This document shows, one piece after another, positions 1 through 7,809 of a stretch of 64,000 nucleotides of DNA (position 1 is its first letter; every line of letters starts with the position of its first letter). The translations under genes and the position numbers were made by a program. This stretch comes from Ktedonobacter sp. SOSP1-85 (GTDB lineage Bacteria > Chloroflexota > Ktedonobacteria > Ktedonobacterales > Ktedonobacteraceae): contig NZ_BNJI01000001.1 in assembly GCF_016587415.1 (NCBI RefSeq), forward strand, positions 1,651,501 through 1,715,500. The letters run 5' to 3'. The notes beneath the pieces were generated by a model. The model did not search any database, was not told the DNA's origin, and worked only from the letters and a program-made list of their open reading frames with translations.

Positions 1-2
1 AT

Positions 3-554
3 TTTGTGCCCAACATCACGATGGGTCCCCTGGTGGTCGAGGCGGTCCGCCGCAGCACCAGCTTGCCCCTGGAGGCCCACCTGATGATCACCAATCCTCA
101 GGACTATATTCAGACCTTCGCCCAGGCAGGCGCTGATGTCATTATCGTGCATCAGGAGGTCTGCCCGCACCTGCACCGCGTCATCCAACACATCAAAGCC
201 GCTGGAAAAAAGGTCGGCGTCGCGCTCAATCCCTCCACTCCCGTTTTTCTCTTAAAGGATATGCTCTCGCTGCTCGATATGGTGCTTATTATGACGATTA
301 ATCCCGGCTTTGGAGGCCAAGAGCTTATCCCTGAAACCTTGCCCAAAATCGTTGAGCTGCGCCGCATGCTGGCCGAGCGTCACCTCTCCTGCGATGTCGA
401 GGTCGATGGCGGTATCTCTGAGAAGACCGCGGCAAGCGTTGTCAAGGCGGGAGCCAATCTTCTCGTCGCCGGCTCCTCTGTCTATAACCAGCGCGAAACG
501 GTCAAGCAAGCCATTGAGCGCCTACAGCGAGCCGCAACCAGCGAGAAGCTCTAA
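3..554 (+). CDS. rpe: Ribulose-phosphate 3-epimerase, 3' part
   Basis: This enzyme interconverts ribulose 5-phosphate and xylulose 5-phosphate in the cytoplasmic pentose phosphate pathway. The reading frame is already open at base 3 (F-V-P-N-I-T-M-G-P, the family's early active-site strand), so the true start lies left of the window and about 183 residues are visible. Family marks seen are EAHLMI, the HLHR segment, MTINPGFGGQ and the phosphate-binding VDGGI near the C-terminus. The usual length is about 220 residues, so only the N-terminal 35-40 are missing. A strong hairpin terminator follows 37 bases after the stop. Identity is secure; the operon upstream cannot be seen. Confidence 0.96.
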   Translation, partial: FVPNITMGPLVVEAVRRSTSLPLEAHLMITNPQDYIQTFAQAGADVIIVHQEVCPHLHRVIQHIKAAGKKVGVALNPSTPVFLLKDMLSLLDMVLIMTINPGFGGQELIPETLPKIVELRRMLAERHLSCDVEVDGGISEKTAASVVKAGANLLVAGSSVYNQRETVKQAIERLQRAATSEKL

Positions 555-590
555 ACAGCGCCCCTCCCACGCTCATGCTCGTACGCAAAA

Positions 591-624
591 AGACCCTCCC
601 AGGGTATACCTGGGAGGGTCTTTT
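591..624 (+). terminator. Intrinsic terminator after rpe
   Basis: A perfect 13-bp stem (591-603 with 609-621) and a 5-base loop run straight into TTTT. It ends rpe and, being symmetric, could also stop transcription from the right. Confidence 0.85.
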
Positions 625-675
625 GCTTGTATACTAAACTAGAGTTTAGTTTTTATAGCGTTTTATGACAAGGTT

Positions 676-801
676 TTGAACCTGAAAAACCATCCTTGTA
701 GCTTTGATGAAGGTATGCTTCTAGAACCTCACGACTTGGAGAAGCTACTGAACGGCATCCAAGAGTTGTTGGAGATGAAGGGAATAGCGGTCGCAATCTA
801 A
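676..801 (+). CDS. 41-aa mini-protein, copy 1 of a duplicated unit
   Basis: This is a small open frame from TTG at 676 encoding about 41 residues beginning M-N-L-K. Its last 25 residues, from EPHDLEKLLNGI to the stop, align with a second small frame at 16260-16394 (EPHDVEGILSDI). Both frames begin M-N, share ELLE/ELFE and KGI, and are followed by related hairpins, which argues for a real translated product. It lies between the rpe terminator and its own hairpin. A near-palindrome ACTAAACT-AG-AGTTTAGT sits at 633-650, where an operator could be. No ribosome binding site is clear. The function is unknown. It could instead be a decayed gene tail. Confidence 0.45.
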   Translation: MNLKNHPCSFDEGMLLEPHDLEKLLNGIQELLEMKGIAVAI

Positions 802-811
802 CCAAGTTCTG

Positions 812-871
812 GAGAATAAGGAGGAAGAGGCTGAAGCGGTGCGGTTTCACTTCAGTCTCTTTTGAATTCTC
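812..871 (+). terminator. Hairpin after mini-gene copy 1
   Basis: Imperfect long hairpin: 812-836 pairs with 850-871, sharing the block AGAGGCTGAAG with the 26-bp hairpin behind mini-gene copy 2. A short T-run is embedded in the right arm. It probably acts as a terminator. Confidence 0.5.
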
Positions 872-980
872 TCATGATGAACGCTTCAATTTCTAGGAGA
901 AGGAAACCTTCCTTCTGTTCTTGGCTTCTACTGCATTAGGGCAACTCCAAGCAGAGAAGGTATCCACGTGAGGAGAGAAA

Positions 981-1376
981 CTAGGAGGATGCAGGTGAGG
1001 GAAGGAAGCGGTGTATGAGTTGCTCAAGCTGATGCAACTTAAATGGTTTAGAGATGAGAGCGTCTACAAGCAAAGATAACTCAGGCCACATGTCGGCTGC
1101 GGTGAGTAGTACCATGTGCGGCGGCGCAATTCCCCTTGCGCTTGCTTCCTCACGTAACCCTTGCACCACACCAATCCCCCCCATAATGGGCATCATCACG
1201 TCCGTGAGCACAAGCGCCGGCCAGTGCTCACGGGCGAGATCGAGCGCTTGTTGTCCATTAAAGGCGACCAGTGACTGGTACCCAAGGCTCTCGACCACCA
1301 CCGTCAGGATTTCGGTAATCGGGATATCATCGTCAACGATCAAGACGATGGGTGGTTCGTATATTTCCTCATGCAA
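981..1376 (-). CDS. Single-domain response regulator (CheY-like)
   Basis: A stand-alone receiver domain of 131 residues. The acidic pocket IVDDD is near residue 15, the phospho-acceptor Asp in LTDVMMP near 60, the conserved Thr in LLTAAD near 92 and the Lys in ISKPF near 111. There is no output domain, so it should act by protein contact. The start is TTG at 1376, with a GCAGGATG sequence upstream. It begins 18 bases after the KaiC-like gene stops, so the two are probably one transcript read leftwards. The pairing suggests that a kinase input is relayed to, or modulates, the ATPase. The partner kinase is not identified. Confidence 0.9.
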   Translation of the reverse strand: MHEEIYEPPIVLIVDDDIPITEILTVVVESLGYQSLVAFNGQQALDLAREHWPALVLTDVMMPIMGGIGVVQGLREEASARGIAPPHMVLLTAADMWPELSLLVDALISKPFKLHQLEQLIHRFLPSPASS

Positions 1377-1394
1377 GTGTTACATCCTGCTTTC

Positions 1395-2984
1395 TTAGTG
1401 TTGCTCTTGCTCTGAAGGGGAACTCCTCTGTGGGGGGGGCTCCCTCCGTTGGGTTGCTGCTTGCTGCTCTGCTAATTTGATCAAGATGTCCCGTTCACTC
1501 TCATTGAGTGCCAGCACACGCACCCCCTCGGGCGTCGCAATCAGAAAATCACGGAGCGTTTCATCGTGGGCGGAAAAGCGCATCTTCGGAACGGAGAGGA
1601 TGCGATGGAGTTTCCCTTGATAGATGAGGTGCTGCATGGACACCACATTTTCTGCAAGCACCGTCAGTTCATTCACGGAGAAATCCGGTTGCGTGATGAC
1701 GCCTTGCGTTGGCTCTTTGATGGCAAGCAGCGTCACACCCCGTTCACGTAAGAGACTCAGGAATGCTGCGAGATAATCGGGAACACGTTCGGCTCCACTG
1801 CTCCTTTGGATGGCTCGCTCCCATTCAGCAATGCTATCAATGACCAGACGCCGTGCACCTGTTTGCTCTAATGCAGCAAGCACCTCTGTGGCGACATAAT
1901 CGGGGTCCAATTCAACCGAATCCCAGTGGTGGACGGTCAATCCCCCTCTTGCAGACAAAGCGTGCTGCAACTGTTGGCTCCACGCAAAGTCCTCCGATTT
2001 TTGAACCAACTGATCCGCTGTCTCTCGAAATCCGAGAAACACTCCCGGTTCTCCCTCTGCCACGCCAGCAAGGAGAAATTGGAGCGCGAGAAGTGTCTTG
2101 CCCGCTCCTGGACTCCCAATCAGGACCGTCCCTGTTCGCCGGGTCAGGCCACCGCCAAGCAAGGTATCGAGTTCGGGCAATTCAAAGGTCGCTCGTTTCG
2201 CTGGCGTCACTGAGAGCGTTTTCTTGTTCCAGCCCACCTTGAACGGGTGCCTGAGGCGGGTTTCCAATCGAGGAAAAACGTGTACTCCTGTCTCGTTGAT
2301 CGCCAAACCGTGGAGGCCTGGTAATGCAGCTTTTCCTCGTACTTTGAGCACCTCAAGAGCCCGATGAGTGCGTACGCCGAGCAATGTATTGTAGAGCCCG
2401 ATGAGCACATCCGCAGTGGTCATCTCTGGAAAGAGAGTTGTATCGCGGGGATCTGCCTCCGCTGTGACGAGTGAGGTTGTGCCCAACATACTCAATTGTG
2501 TTCCAAGATCGTAGAGGAGACGGCGGGCGGCAACAAAATCGGTTTCCTCGCCACGTAACCCTTGAAAGCCGTCAAGCACCACGACACTCGCCTTCATACG
2601 ATGCACTTCTGCCACAATCGCCTTCCCAGTTATGGGACCTTCCGGTGGGAAAAATTGCTGCAAGCTGAACACTTGTACAGTGCGACCAACGAGGTTTGGC
2701 GCAAAGAAGCTATAGGAACGCAGATGATCTAAGAGCTTTGTCGTTGGTTCAGACAGTGCTGTCAAAAAGAGAACTTTCTCCCCACGCTGAGCTGCGGCGA
2801 ACGCGATCTGACTGGCAAGCGTGGTTTTCCCACTTCCAGGTGGTCCAAGAATAACCGTTAATGCTCCTTTTGGAAACCCTCCATCTAACACCAGATCCAA
2901 ATGAGGGATCCCTGTCGGCTCAAGTGGTGATGGTGGAGGAACCATCGGGACCGATGTCGCATCAGGGGGAAACGAATCCATCAT
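1395..2984 (-). CDS. KaiC-like double-domain ATPase
   Basis: A RecA-fold protein of 529 residues with two tandem KaiC/RAD55-type domains. The first Walker A is GPPGSGKT near residues 47-54 with VVLDG as Walker B. The second is GSPGAGKT near 290-297 with LVIDS as its Walker B. Cyanobacterial KaiC is a similar length and forms the clock hexamer. Homologues outside cyanobacteria are usually signalling ATPases, and no kaiA or kaiB is seen here. ATG at 2984 was preferred over the TTG seven codons upstream because a purine-rich GAGAAAGAGAG precedes it. It sits directly upstream of a receiver-only protein. Its client process is unknown. Confidence 0.88.
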   Translation of the reverse strand: MMDSFPPDATSVPMVPPPSPLEPTGIPHLDLVLDGGFPKGALTVILGPPGSGKTTLASQIAFAAAQRGEKVLFLTALSEPTTKLLDHLRSYSFFAPNLVGRTVQVFSLQQFFPPEGPITGKAIVAEVHRMKASVVVLDGFQGLRGEETDFVAARRLLYDLGTQLSMLGTTSLVTAEADPRDTTLFPEMTTADVLIGLYNTLLGVRTHRALEVLKVRGKAALPGLHGLAINETGVHVFPRLETRLRHPFKVGWNKKTLSVTPAKRATFELPELDTLLGGGLTRRTGTVLIGSPGAGKTLLALQFLLAGVAEGEPGVFLGFRETADQLVQKSEDFAWSQQLQHALSARGGLTVHHWDSVELDPDYVATEVLAALEQTGARRLVIDSIAEWERAIQRSSGAERVPDYLAAFLSLLRERGVTLLAIKEPTQGVITQPDFSVNELTVLAENVVSMQHLIYQGKLHRILSVPKMRFSAHDETLRDFLIATPEGVRVLALNESERDILIKLAEQQAATQRREPPPQRSSPSEQEQH

Positions 2985-3018
2985 GCTCTCTTTCTCACTC
3001 GACAAATACAGATACTAC

Positions 3019-3027
3019 AGTATATCA
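3019..3027 (-). promoter_or_regulatory. Possible extended -10 promoter for the KaiC-like gene
   Basis: On the minus strand, TGATATACT (TG-n-TATACT) lies about 35 bases ahead of the chosen ATG. No convincing -35 box is present. Confidence 0.4.
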
Positions 3028-3245
3028 CATGGTTTCTCGTTTGATGAGAGGACAGTTGCTTGCATCACGTCCATGCGATATGATTGGCGTCCTTGAAGCG
3101 TGGTCGCATGGAGGGAAAAAATGCATCAGGTGGTCTCTACCTCTTTGTTCACTGCTCCAATTAATGTAGTAAAATGTATGCATGCATAGCCTTACCACAT
3201 CTTTCGTTGTTCCTGCTTCGCTCCCAGTTGCGCTCACACCGAAGT

Positions 3246-4049
3246 CTAAAACTCATCATTTATGGACTTGTATCCCTGCTCATTCATTCGGGGACCAAAA
3301 AATTCGATGCGGTAGACACCATCTGGACATATGATCTCATGATAGTAGCAGAACTGGGGGAAGATGCTGTGGAGATCGCTCTGGTCATGCACCTCCTGTG
3401 ATGCCAGGAGAGCAAAGCCCTGTATTGCCCCGGCTCTGCCCGCATACTCCTGAATGTGTCCATCAGCTGCAATCACGGTGTAATGGGTCGTATAGGGAAA
3501 CTGTATACAAGGGCGAAGGAAGATGTGCGTGTTGCCATGAAGAAGCGTGGCAACGTCCGAAGAGAACCAGGCTCTCCAGGAAGCATTCGCAGCATGGCCT
3601 CGTTTGGGGTCGAGATAGCAGACGGCATATTCAATCCCAGAGACGACCTCAGGCACTTCTTTGGCGTTTCCATAAATGAGGGTGCACACGTTTCTATTTG
3701 GCCTCCATGTCTCAGAGGCCTCTTTCAAATGCTCCCACCGATGCTCGCCATAGAGCAGAACGGGATTTCCTTCCTGGTAGTTGGTACATGCTTCTTCTGG
3801 TGAGATTTCCATCCAGGTGGAGATTGGGATGGAAACGTTGGTGTTCTTCTTTGCAGACAACCACTCTGGTAGCTTTGATTTCCAGGACTGCGAAGAAAGA
3901 GGAACGTCGACATCAGTGAGCTGCTTCATGGCCCGTGTGAAGTCGAGAACAAAAAGCTCCCGACCATCGCGCAATCGTGCGTGATAGGTCCTCTCAAGGA
4001 GCCAGTGTTCACTCTGTTGTTCAGAAAATGGGATGGTCGTTGTCATCAT
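3246..4049 (-). CDS. Hypothetical protein, 267 aa
   Basis: I do not recognise the family. The protein starts MMTTTIPFSEQQ, has no signal peptide or membrane segment, and is rich in aromatic residues (Trp, Tyr) in the manner of a globular cytoplasmic protein. It has no obvious nucleotide-binding or catalytic motif. GGGAGA just upstream serves ATG 4049 or 4046. It lies between the PAS protein and the KaiC-like ATPase, all read leftwards, so a link to that signalling group is possible but unproven. Roughly 240 bases separate its stop from the KaiC-like start, so they are probably separate transcripts. Confidence 0.7.
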   Translation of the reverse strand: MMTTTIPFSEQQSEHWLLERTYHARLRDGRELFVLDFTRAMKQLTDVDVPLSSQSWKSKLPEWLSAKKNTNVSIPISTWMEISPEEACTNYQEGNPVLLYGEHRWEHLKEASETWRPNRNVCTLIYGNAKEVPEVVSGIEYAVCYLDPKRGHAANASWRAWFSSDVATLLHGNTHIFLRPCIQFPYTTHYTVIAADGHIQEYAGRAGAIQGFALLASQEVHDQSDLHSIFPQFCYYHEIICPDGVYRIEFFGPRMNEQGYKSINDEF

Positions 4050-4072
4050 CTTCTCCCTTCATCATACGTGTT

Positions 4073-4159
4073 CTAAAGGAGCGAAAGGCAGCGTAACTGG
4101 CGTGCTGTTTCCTGCAAGGCGAGCTCACGTGCCTTCGCTTCGGCTTGTTCTTGACTGTT
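4073..4159 (-). pseudogene. Frameshifted kinase-linker remnant behind the PAS gene
   Basis: One frame over from the end of the PAS gene, the minus strand reads S-Q-E-Q-A-E-A-K-A-R-E-L-A-L-Q-E-T-A-R-Q and then runs to a stop at 4073-4075. That is the helix usually found between a PAS domain and a HisKA domain. No HisKA or ATPase domain follows. This is direct evidence of a frameshift plus loss of the kinase half. Confidence 0.65.
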
Positions 4160-5303
4160 CTCGTTCGGTGATATCCTGGTTCATCTCCACGATGACCGCT
4201 GCTTGACCAGCCTTCGCAGGCACGAAGATCTGGTGACTATCCACGATCAAGCGTTTCCCACCGCGCGATGTCTGGGTGAGCTGCCCTTGCCAGTGTCTAC
4301 GTGTGGCCAGGACGAGAGCGACCGCCTCACGCGACGCGTAAAAGCGGGTTCGCAAAAGGGTGTGAACATTCTTCCCGATAGCTTCCTGCTCGGTCCAGCC
4401 ATAAAGCGCAACCGCTCCCTGATTCCAGACGAGAATACGGTCGTCTGGCCTATGAATGATGATGGCATCATGTGCTTGCGCAAGGAGTTCTCCCTGCACC
4501 TGGACGCTCTGCGAGGGTGCCGTCTGTTCCTGATATGCGCTCATAAGATACTCAGCAAAGGGGCGCGAAGGGTCCGTTGGTGTGACAACACTCCACGAAG
4601 GTGCTCTCCCTCCAGCAGCTTGCTGCGTTATGGCATGGATGCCAAGTGTATTCATCACTACCATGTTCCGTTGCGCCAGGAGCGGATGGAGGACAGAAGA
4701 GGAAAGAGTATCGTCTTGTTGGGCTCGTTGTTGCTCAATTTGCTGAGGAGAATGCCCATAGTGCACACTGGCAGCATGCACTTCCTGCAACAAATCACTC
4801 TCTGACAGCGCGAAAATGGCGTCTAAGGCTCGTAGCAAGTTCATTCTCCGATTCAACAAGATGAGACGACCATGGGCAAGGCGCTGGGCCAGGTCTTCAT
4901 GAGGAGGGCGAGCAGTTGCGGCCTTCTCGATCTTACGCGTGAGACCAGTAAAAGCTAACCCATCCAATTTTCGCTCGAGGAATGCCACCACCGGAGCCGT
5001 CTTTCCCTCCTGCCAACCACGTAAGAGTTCCAAGCAAACGTTTCCCTCATATCGTCCACGATGCTTCGAGACATTCAGGAGGTGGTCTTTACATGCACAG
5101 ATCCAGAGGGCATGAAGATAGTGGACAGTTTCAGCAACAGGAAATGCGGAGAAGCGCCGCTGCCCATGTACGTCCTGAATGAAGCAAAGACTTGCCTCAA
5201 ATTCGGGTTGTAGCCGCTCACACGCTTCGAGTTTCTGCGTTACTAATGCCGTTCTAATGAGTGCTTCTTCAATAGCAAGCGCATCTTTCTTCGCTTCTCT
5301 CAC
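4125..5303 (-). CDS. PAS-domain protein, probably a truncated histidine kinase
   Basis: A 392-residue protein. The N-terminal half is helical with no family I can name; the C-terminal part (about 270-380) is a PAS domain with DAIIIHRPDDRILVWN, ALYGWTEQEAIG and the closing MNQDITEREQ. PAS domains with this ending normally continue into a histidine kinase through an ARELALQE-type linker. Here the frame ends in a short unrelated tail (SRTSRSEGT), while the linker continues in the next frame (see 4073-4159). The product therefore senses but cannot phosphorylate. GTG 5303 is the only start after an upstream stop. It may still work as a PAS adaptor. Confidence 0.75.
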   Translation of the reverse strand: MREAKKDALAIEEALIRTALVTQKLEACERLQPEFEASLCFIQDVHGQRRFSAFPVAETVHYLHALWICACKDHLLNVSKHRGRYEGNVCLELLRGWQEGKTAPVVAFLERKLDGLAFTGLTRKIEKAATARPPHEDLAQRLAHGRLILLNRRMNLLRALDAIFALSESDLLQEVHAASVHYGHSPQQIEQQRAQQDDTLSSSVLHPLLAQRNMVVMNTLGIHAITQQAAGGRAPSWSVVTPTDPSRPFAEYLMSAYQEQTAPSQSVQVQGELLAQAHDAIIIHRPDDRILVWNQGAVALYGWTEQEAIGKNVHTLLRTRFYASREAVALVLATRRHWQGQLTQTSRGGKRLIVDSHQIFVPAKAGQAAVIVEMNQDITEREQSRTSRSEGT

Positions 5304-5386
5304 CTGGGAGCTACCAGAAAGATGCTCTTTCGAGGCACACTCGTGGCAGCGTTGCTTCCATGATAATGACGACTTCCAGAAGCCAT

Positions 5387-6214
5387 CTAACGCGGGAGAG
5401 AGAACTCCGTCAGAGGAACATCGTTGGGTGGCTCACGTACCACCCTGTCCGCCTTCTGGTGTGTCATCTTTAACATTGGTTCAATCAGATCGATTGGCAG
5501 CGGGAAGATAATCGTCGAATTCTTCTCCACCGCGACCTCTGTCAGCGTTTGGAGGTAGCGCAGTTGTAGCGCAGCAGGCTGTGAGCCAATAATTTCAGCG
5601 GCTTGAGCCAACTGTGTCGAGGCCTGTAATTCTCCCTGAGCATGAATCACCTTCGCGCGCTTCTCGCGCTCTGCCTCTGCCTGCTTGGCCATGGCACGCT
5701 GCATAGTGGCAGGTAACTCAATATCCTTGATCTCGACCGCGGTCACTTTTACTCCCCATCGTTCCGTCTGCTCGTCAATGATGGCTTGCAACTCACGGTT
5801 GACTTTATTGCGCTGCGCCAATAGCTCATCCAGTTCCGATTGTCCGAGAACGTTGCGCAAGGTCGTTTGACCAATCTGCGTGGTTGCCTGGTTAAAGTCC
5901 ATCACATTGACGATGGCCGCTATTGGATCGACGACATAGAAGTAGAGGACCGCCGTCACCTTGATCGTCACATTATCACGAGTGATTACCTCTTGCGGGG
6001 GCACTGTAAGCGTGATAATACGCAAGTCAACCTTGCTCATACGAGAAATGAGTGGAGGAACTAAAAAGAGTCCGGGACCCCTGGCTCCGATTAAGCGTCC
6101 TAGCACAAAGATCACGCCGCGCTCATACTGTTGCACGATGCGAATCGCAGAAAGCGCGACGAACACCAGCAAAACCACAATGATCCCGAACACAAACACG
6201 GTAAAGAAAGTCAT
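5387..6214 (-). CDS. Slipin / stomatin-like SPFH (band 7) membrane protein
   Basis: A 275-residue scaffold protein of membrane microdomains. A single N-terminal membrane segment (about residues 5-27) precedes YERGVIFVLGRL, the start of the SPFH domain. RDNVTIKVTAVLYF and the basic, charged helix AMAKQAEAEREKRAK follow, and the protein ends in the slipin-type hydrophobic turn IIFPLPIDL. This length is normal for bacterial slipins. No NfeD-family protease partner is adjacent, although slipins often sit beside one. Instead it is preceded by a repeat protein (27-base gap) and a small membrane peptide, apparently one operon. A deleted copy of its 5' region lies at 9015-9153. Confidence 0.93.
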   Translation of the reverse strand: MTFFTVFVFGIIVVLLVFVALSAIRIVQQYERGVIFVLGRLIGARGPGLFLVPPLISRMSKVDLRIITLTVPPQEVITRDNVTIKVTAVLYFYVVDPIAAIVNVMDFNQATTQIGQTTLRNVLGQSELDELLAQRNKVNRELQAIIDEQTERWGVKVTAVEIKDIELPATMQRAMAKQAEAEREKRAKVIHAQGELQASTQLAQAAEIIGSQPAALQLRYLQTLTEVAVEKNSTIIFPLPIDLIEPMLKMTHQKADRVVREPPNDVPLTEFSLPR

Positions 6215-6241
6215 GGCAAGCCTCCTGATGGCGTTAGAGTT

Positions 6242-6862
6242 TTACACTATGGTGGGGGGAAAAAGCTCTCCCATCTCAAACGTGGCATCAGATGTGCCGC
6301 CATCATCGAGCCAACGCGCTATTGCCTCGGCCTCAGATGCGTTGCCATCCTCACGCCAGCGTTCCACTGCCTCAGCTTCAGAAATCACCTCTAGGAAGTT
6401 GTCATCAGGAAGGTAGACCCTGCCTCTCATCTTCCGCACAGTCCGGGTTGCAGGAGAAACGCATGGTCTTCCTTGCTCCTGATCATAGCAGTCATAGACC
6501 ATCTGGTCAGTACGCTTGGGGTGTGGTTTCTGCCCTGGAAGAGGGGAGGTGACCTGTGGTCCGGGCTTAGATGTTGGCCACGCTGGGTAAGCAAACTGAG
6601 TTTGAGCATGCCTATCCGACCTGATCGCCTCTGCGAGGTTGTTTTTGCTTGCAATGCCTTCTCTCGCAGAAGAGTACCGCACAGATTGAGGTGCGCATTG
6701 AACGGCCACTACTGTTTCTGTATGCTCATTCGGTTGTGCGTTTCCCATCGCCTTGATTGGCGCGTGTGTTTCTTGAATGATCCTCATAGGTGTTGCCTTT
6801 CTTGTGACCAAGAAGAGGAGCGCTTCTTCTGCTGAAGGTATGTCAACTGGGAGCAGACTCAT
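6242..6862 (-). CDS. Protein with C-terminal SEAEA-RW repeats
   Basis: A 206-residue protein of unknown function. ATG 6862 overlaps the stop of the upstream membrane peptide (ATGA), which implies translational coupling. The middle is polar and proline-rich with no recognisable fold. The C-terminus holds two tandem units of about 15 residues, SEAEAVERWREDGNA and SEAEAIARWLDDGGT. The frame stays open upstream to 7204 (320 aa), but there the neighbouring frame reads as a clear membrane helix, so the shorter form is preferred. It is followed 27 bases later by the slipin. A decayed copy with one such repeat lies at 9157-9420. Confidence 0.55.
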   Translation of the reverse strand: MSLLPVDIPSAEEALLFLVTRKATPMRIIQETHAPIKAMGNAQPNEHTETVVAVQCAPQSVRYSSAREGIASKNNLAEAIRSDRHAQTQFAYPAWPTSKPGPQVTSPLPGQKPHPKRTDQMVYDCYDQEQGRPCVSPATRTVRKMRGRVYLPDDNFLEVISEAEAVERWREDGNASEAEAIARWLDDGGTSDATFEMGELFPPTIV

Positions 6863-7008
6863 GAAACGGCGCCATCGGATAGAGTATATCGTTTTCTTCG
6901 GTGGGTTCGTTGGCGCCGATCCTGTATCTCCCTGAGCCAGAGAAGGGCTATCAGGAGCACGAAGAGTAGCAAGGGTAGCAAGGGTAGAATGAAGATTTCC
7001 ATAATCAT
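6859..7008 (-). CDS. 49-aa single-pass membrane peptide
   Basis: ATG 7008 (or 7002) opens a frame whose residues 5-25 are nearly all Leu, Ile, Phe and Val (FILPLLPLLLFVLLIALLW). A strongly basic tail, RRQRTHRRKR, follows: one membrane helix with a cytoplasmic basic end. The stop overlaps the ATG of the repeat protein by ATGA, the arrangement of a coupled operon with the slipin downstream. An AGGA sequence lies a few bases ahead of the start. Slipins commonly work with small membrane partners, so this may be one. It is too short for a family assignment. Confidence 0.5.
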   Translation of the reverse strand: MIMEIFILPLLPLLLFVLLIALLWLREIQDRRQRTHRRKRYTLSDGAVS

Positions 7009-7592
7009 GCAGTCCTGTATTTCTCTCCTCCAGATGCACATGCCTGAAGGAAGAGAGGAGGCACAAACGCGAGAGCGCAAACATGACCATTGTAACAATC
7101 ACGCTTACTAAATGGAGAGAGGAAGGCTCAGAGCATTGGTGGGTACAAGGGACATAGTGTAAGCGGCTTGACTCATGGAAAGATCTATGAGCTACCTTTA
7201 GCATACACTATTTTTGGGGAAAATACAATATAGAGTCCAACAGTAATATTTATGATTTCACCGCTTTTTATAGAAAAATTCAATTATTGAGCAATATCGT
7301 CATGGCGAACGAGCGATTTTGCTGCGTTTCTTAAGGGTGGATAATTGGAAATGTGGAAACAACGTTCACCTCGAATTTCTCAGCCAGAGAAACCATTAGC
7401 GTGTTGGATAGCTTCCTTTTGGCTTTATCTCGACAGCTACTTCTTCCCGTCTAAGGGGAGAGCAAATAGCAAACAAGAAAATTTATGCAGGCGAGAAACA
7501 TGATCAACAAGAAGAACTATATGTTTACTAAAAACTATTTTTCAAAAGGCCATCATTTTCAATAAAAACGGTATGCGTATTTTTTAATACCA

Positions 7593-7621
7593 TAAACAAA
7601 TGAATGAAAGCATAGTATTAT
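7593..7621 (+). promoter_or_regulatory. Possible promoter for the SRPBCC gene
   Basis: TAAACA, a 17-base spacer, then TATTAT. The same spacing and -10 recur at 9549-9577 in the paralogous segment. The 800-base gap from 7009 to 7809 holds this site, the 47-codon frame at 7656 and DNA matching 9420-9700; nothing else was recognised. Confidence 0.4.
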
Positions 7622-7655
7622 TTTTTATAAAGTAAGAAGCAAACCTGTTGTAGTG

Positions 7656-7799
7656 ATGATTGAAGAGGTGCTCTCTAAGAGAAGAGTCCTTTCTTCATCG
7701 ATTGATCGACGAACAGCAATCCCAACATACTCCCGATTAAAATGGGCATCCTTAGGGAGGAGGAGGGAATCTGAGTCGTTCATAGCATTGGTAAAGTGA
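7656..7799 (+). CDS. Possible 47-aa leader ORF
   Basis: ATG 7656 to TGA 7799 is a basic 47-codon frame (MIEEVLSKRRVLSSSIDRR) ending 10 bases before the SRPBCC start, so it could couple its translation. Its middle aligns in the same frame with a stretch near 9640 (SIGQWIAISIRSR). There is no good ribosome binding site. It may only be a relic of the duplicated DNA. Confidence 0.25.
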   Translation: MIEEVLSKRRVLSSSIDRRTAIPTYSRLKWASLGRRRESESFIALVK

Positions 7800-7809
7800 G
7801 AGGGAGGGA

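Noticed and set aside
4203..4805. 200-codon plus-strand frame
   Set aside because: Antisense to the PAS protein; no family resemblance.
6863..7204. N-terminal extension of the SEAEA-RW protein to 320 aa
   Set aside because: The neighbouring frame there encodes a clear membrane helix and meets the ATG by a four-base overlap; the extension reads like non-coding sequence.
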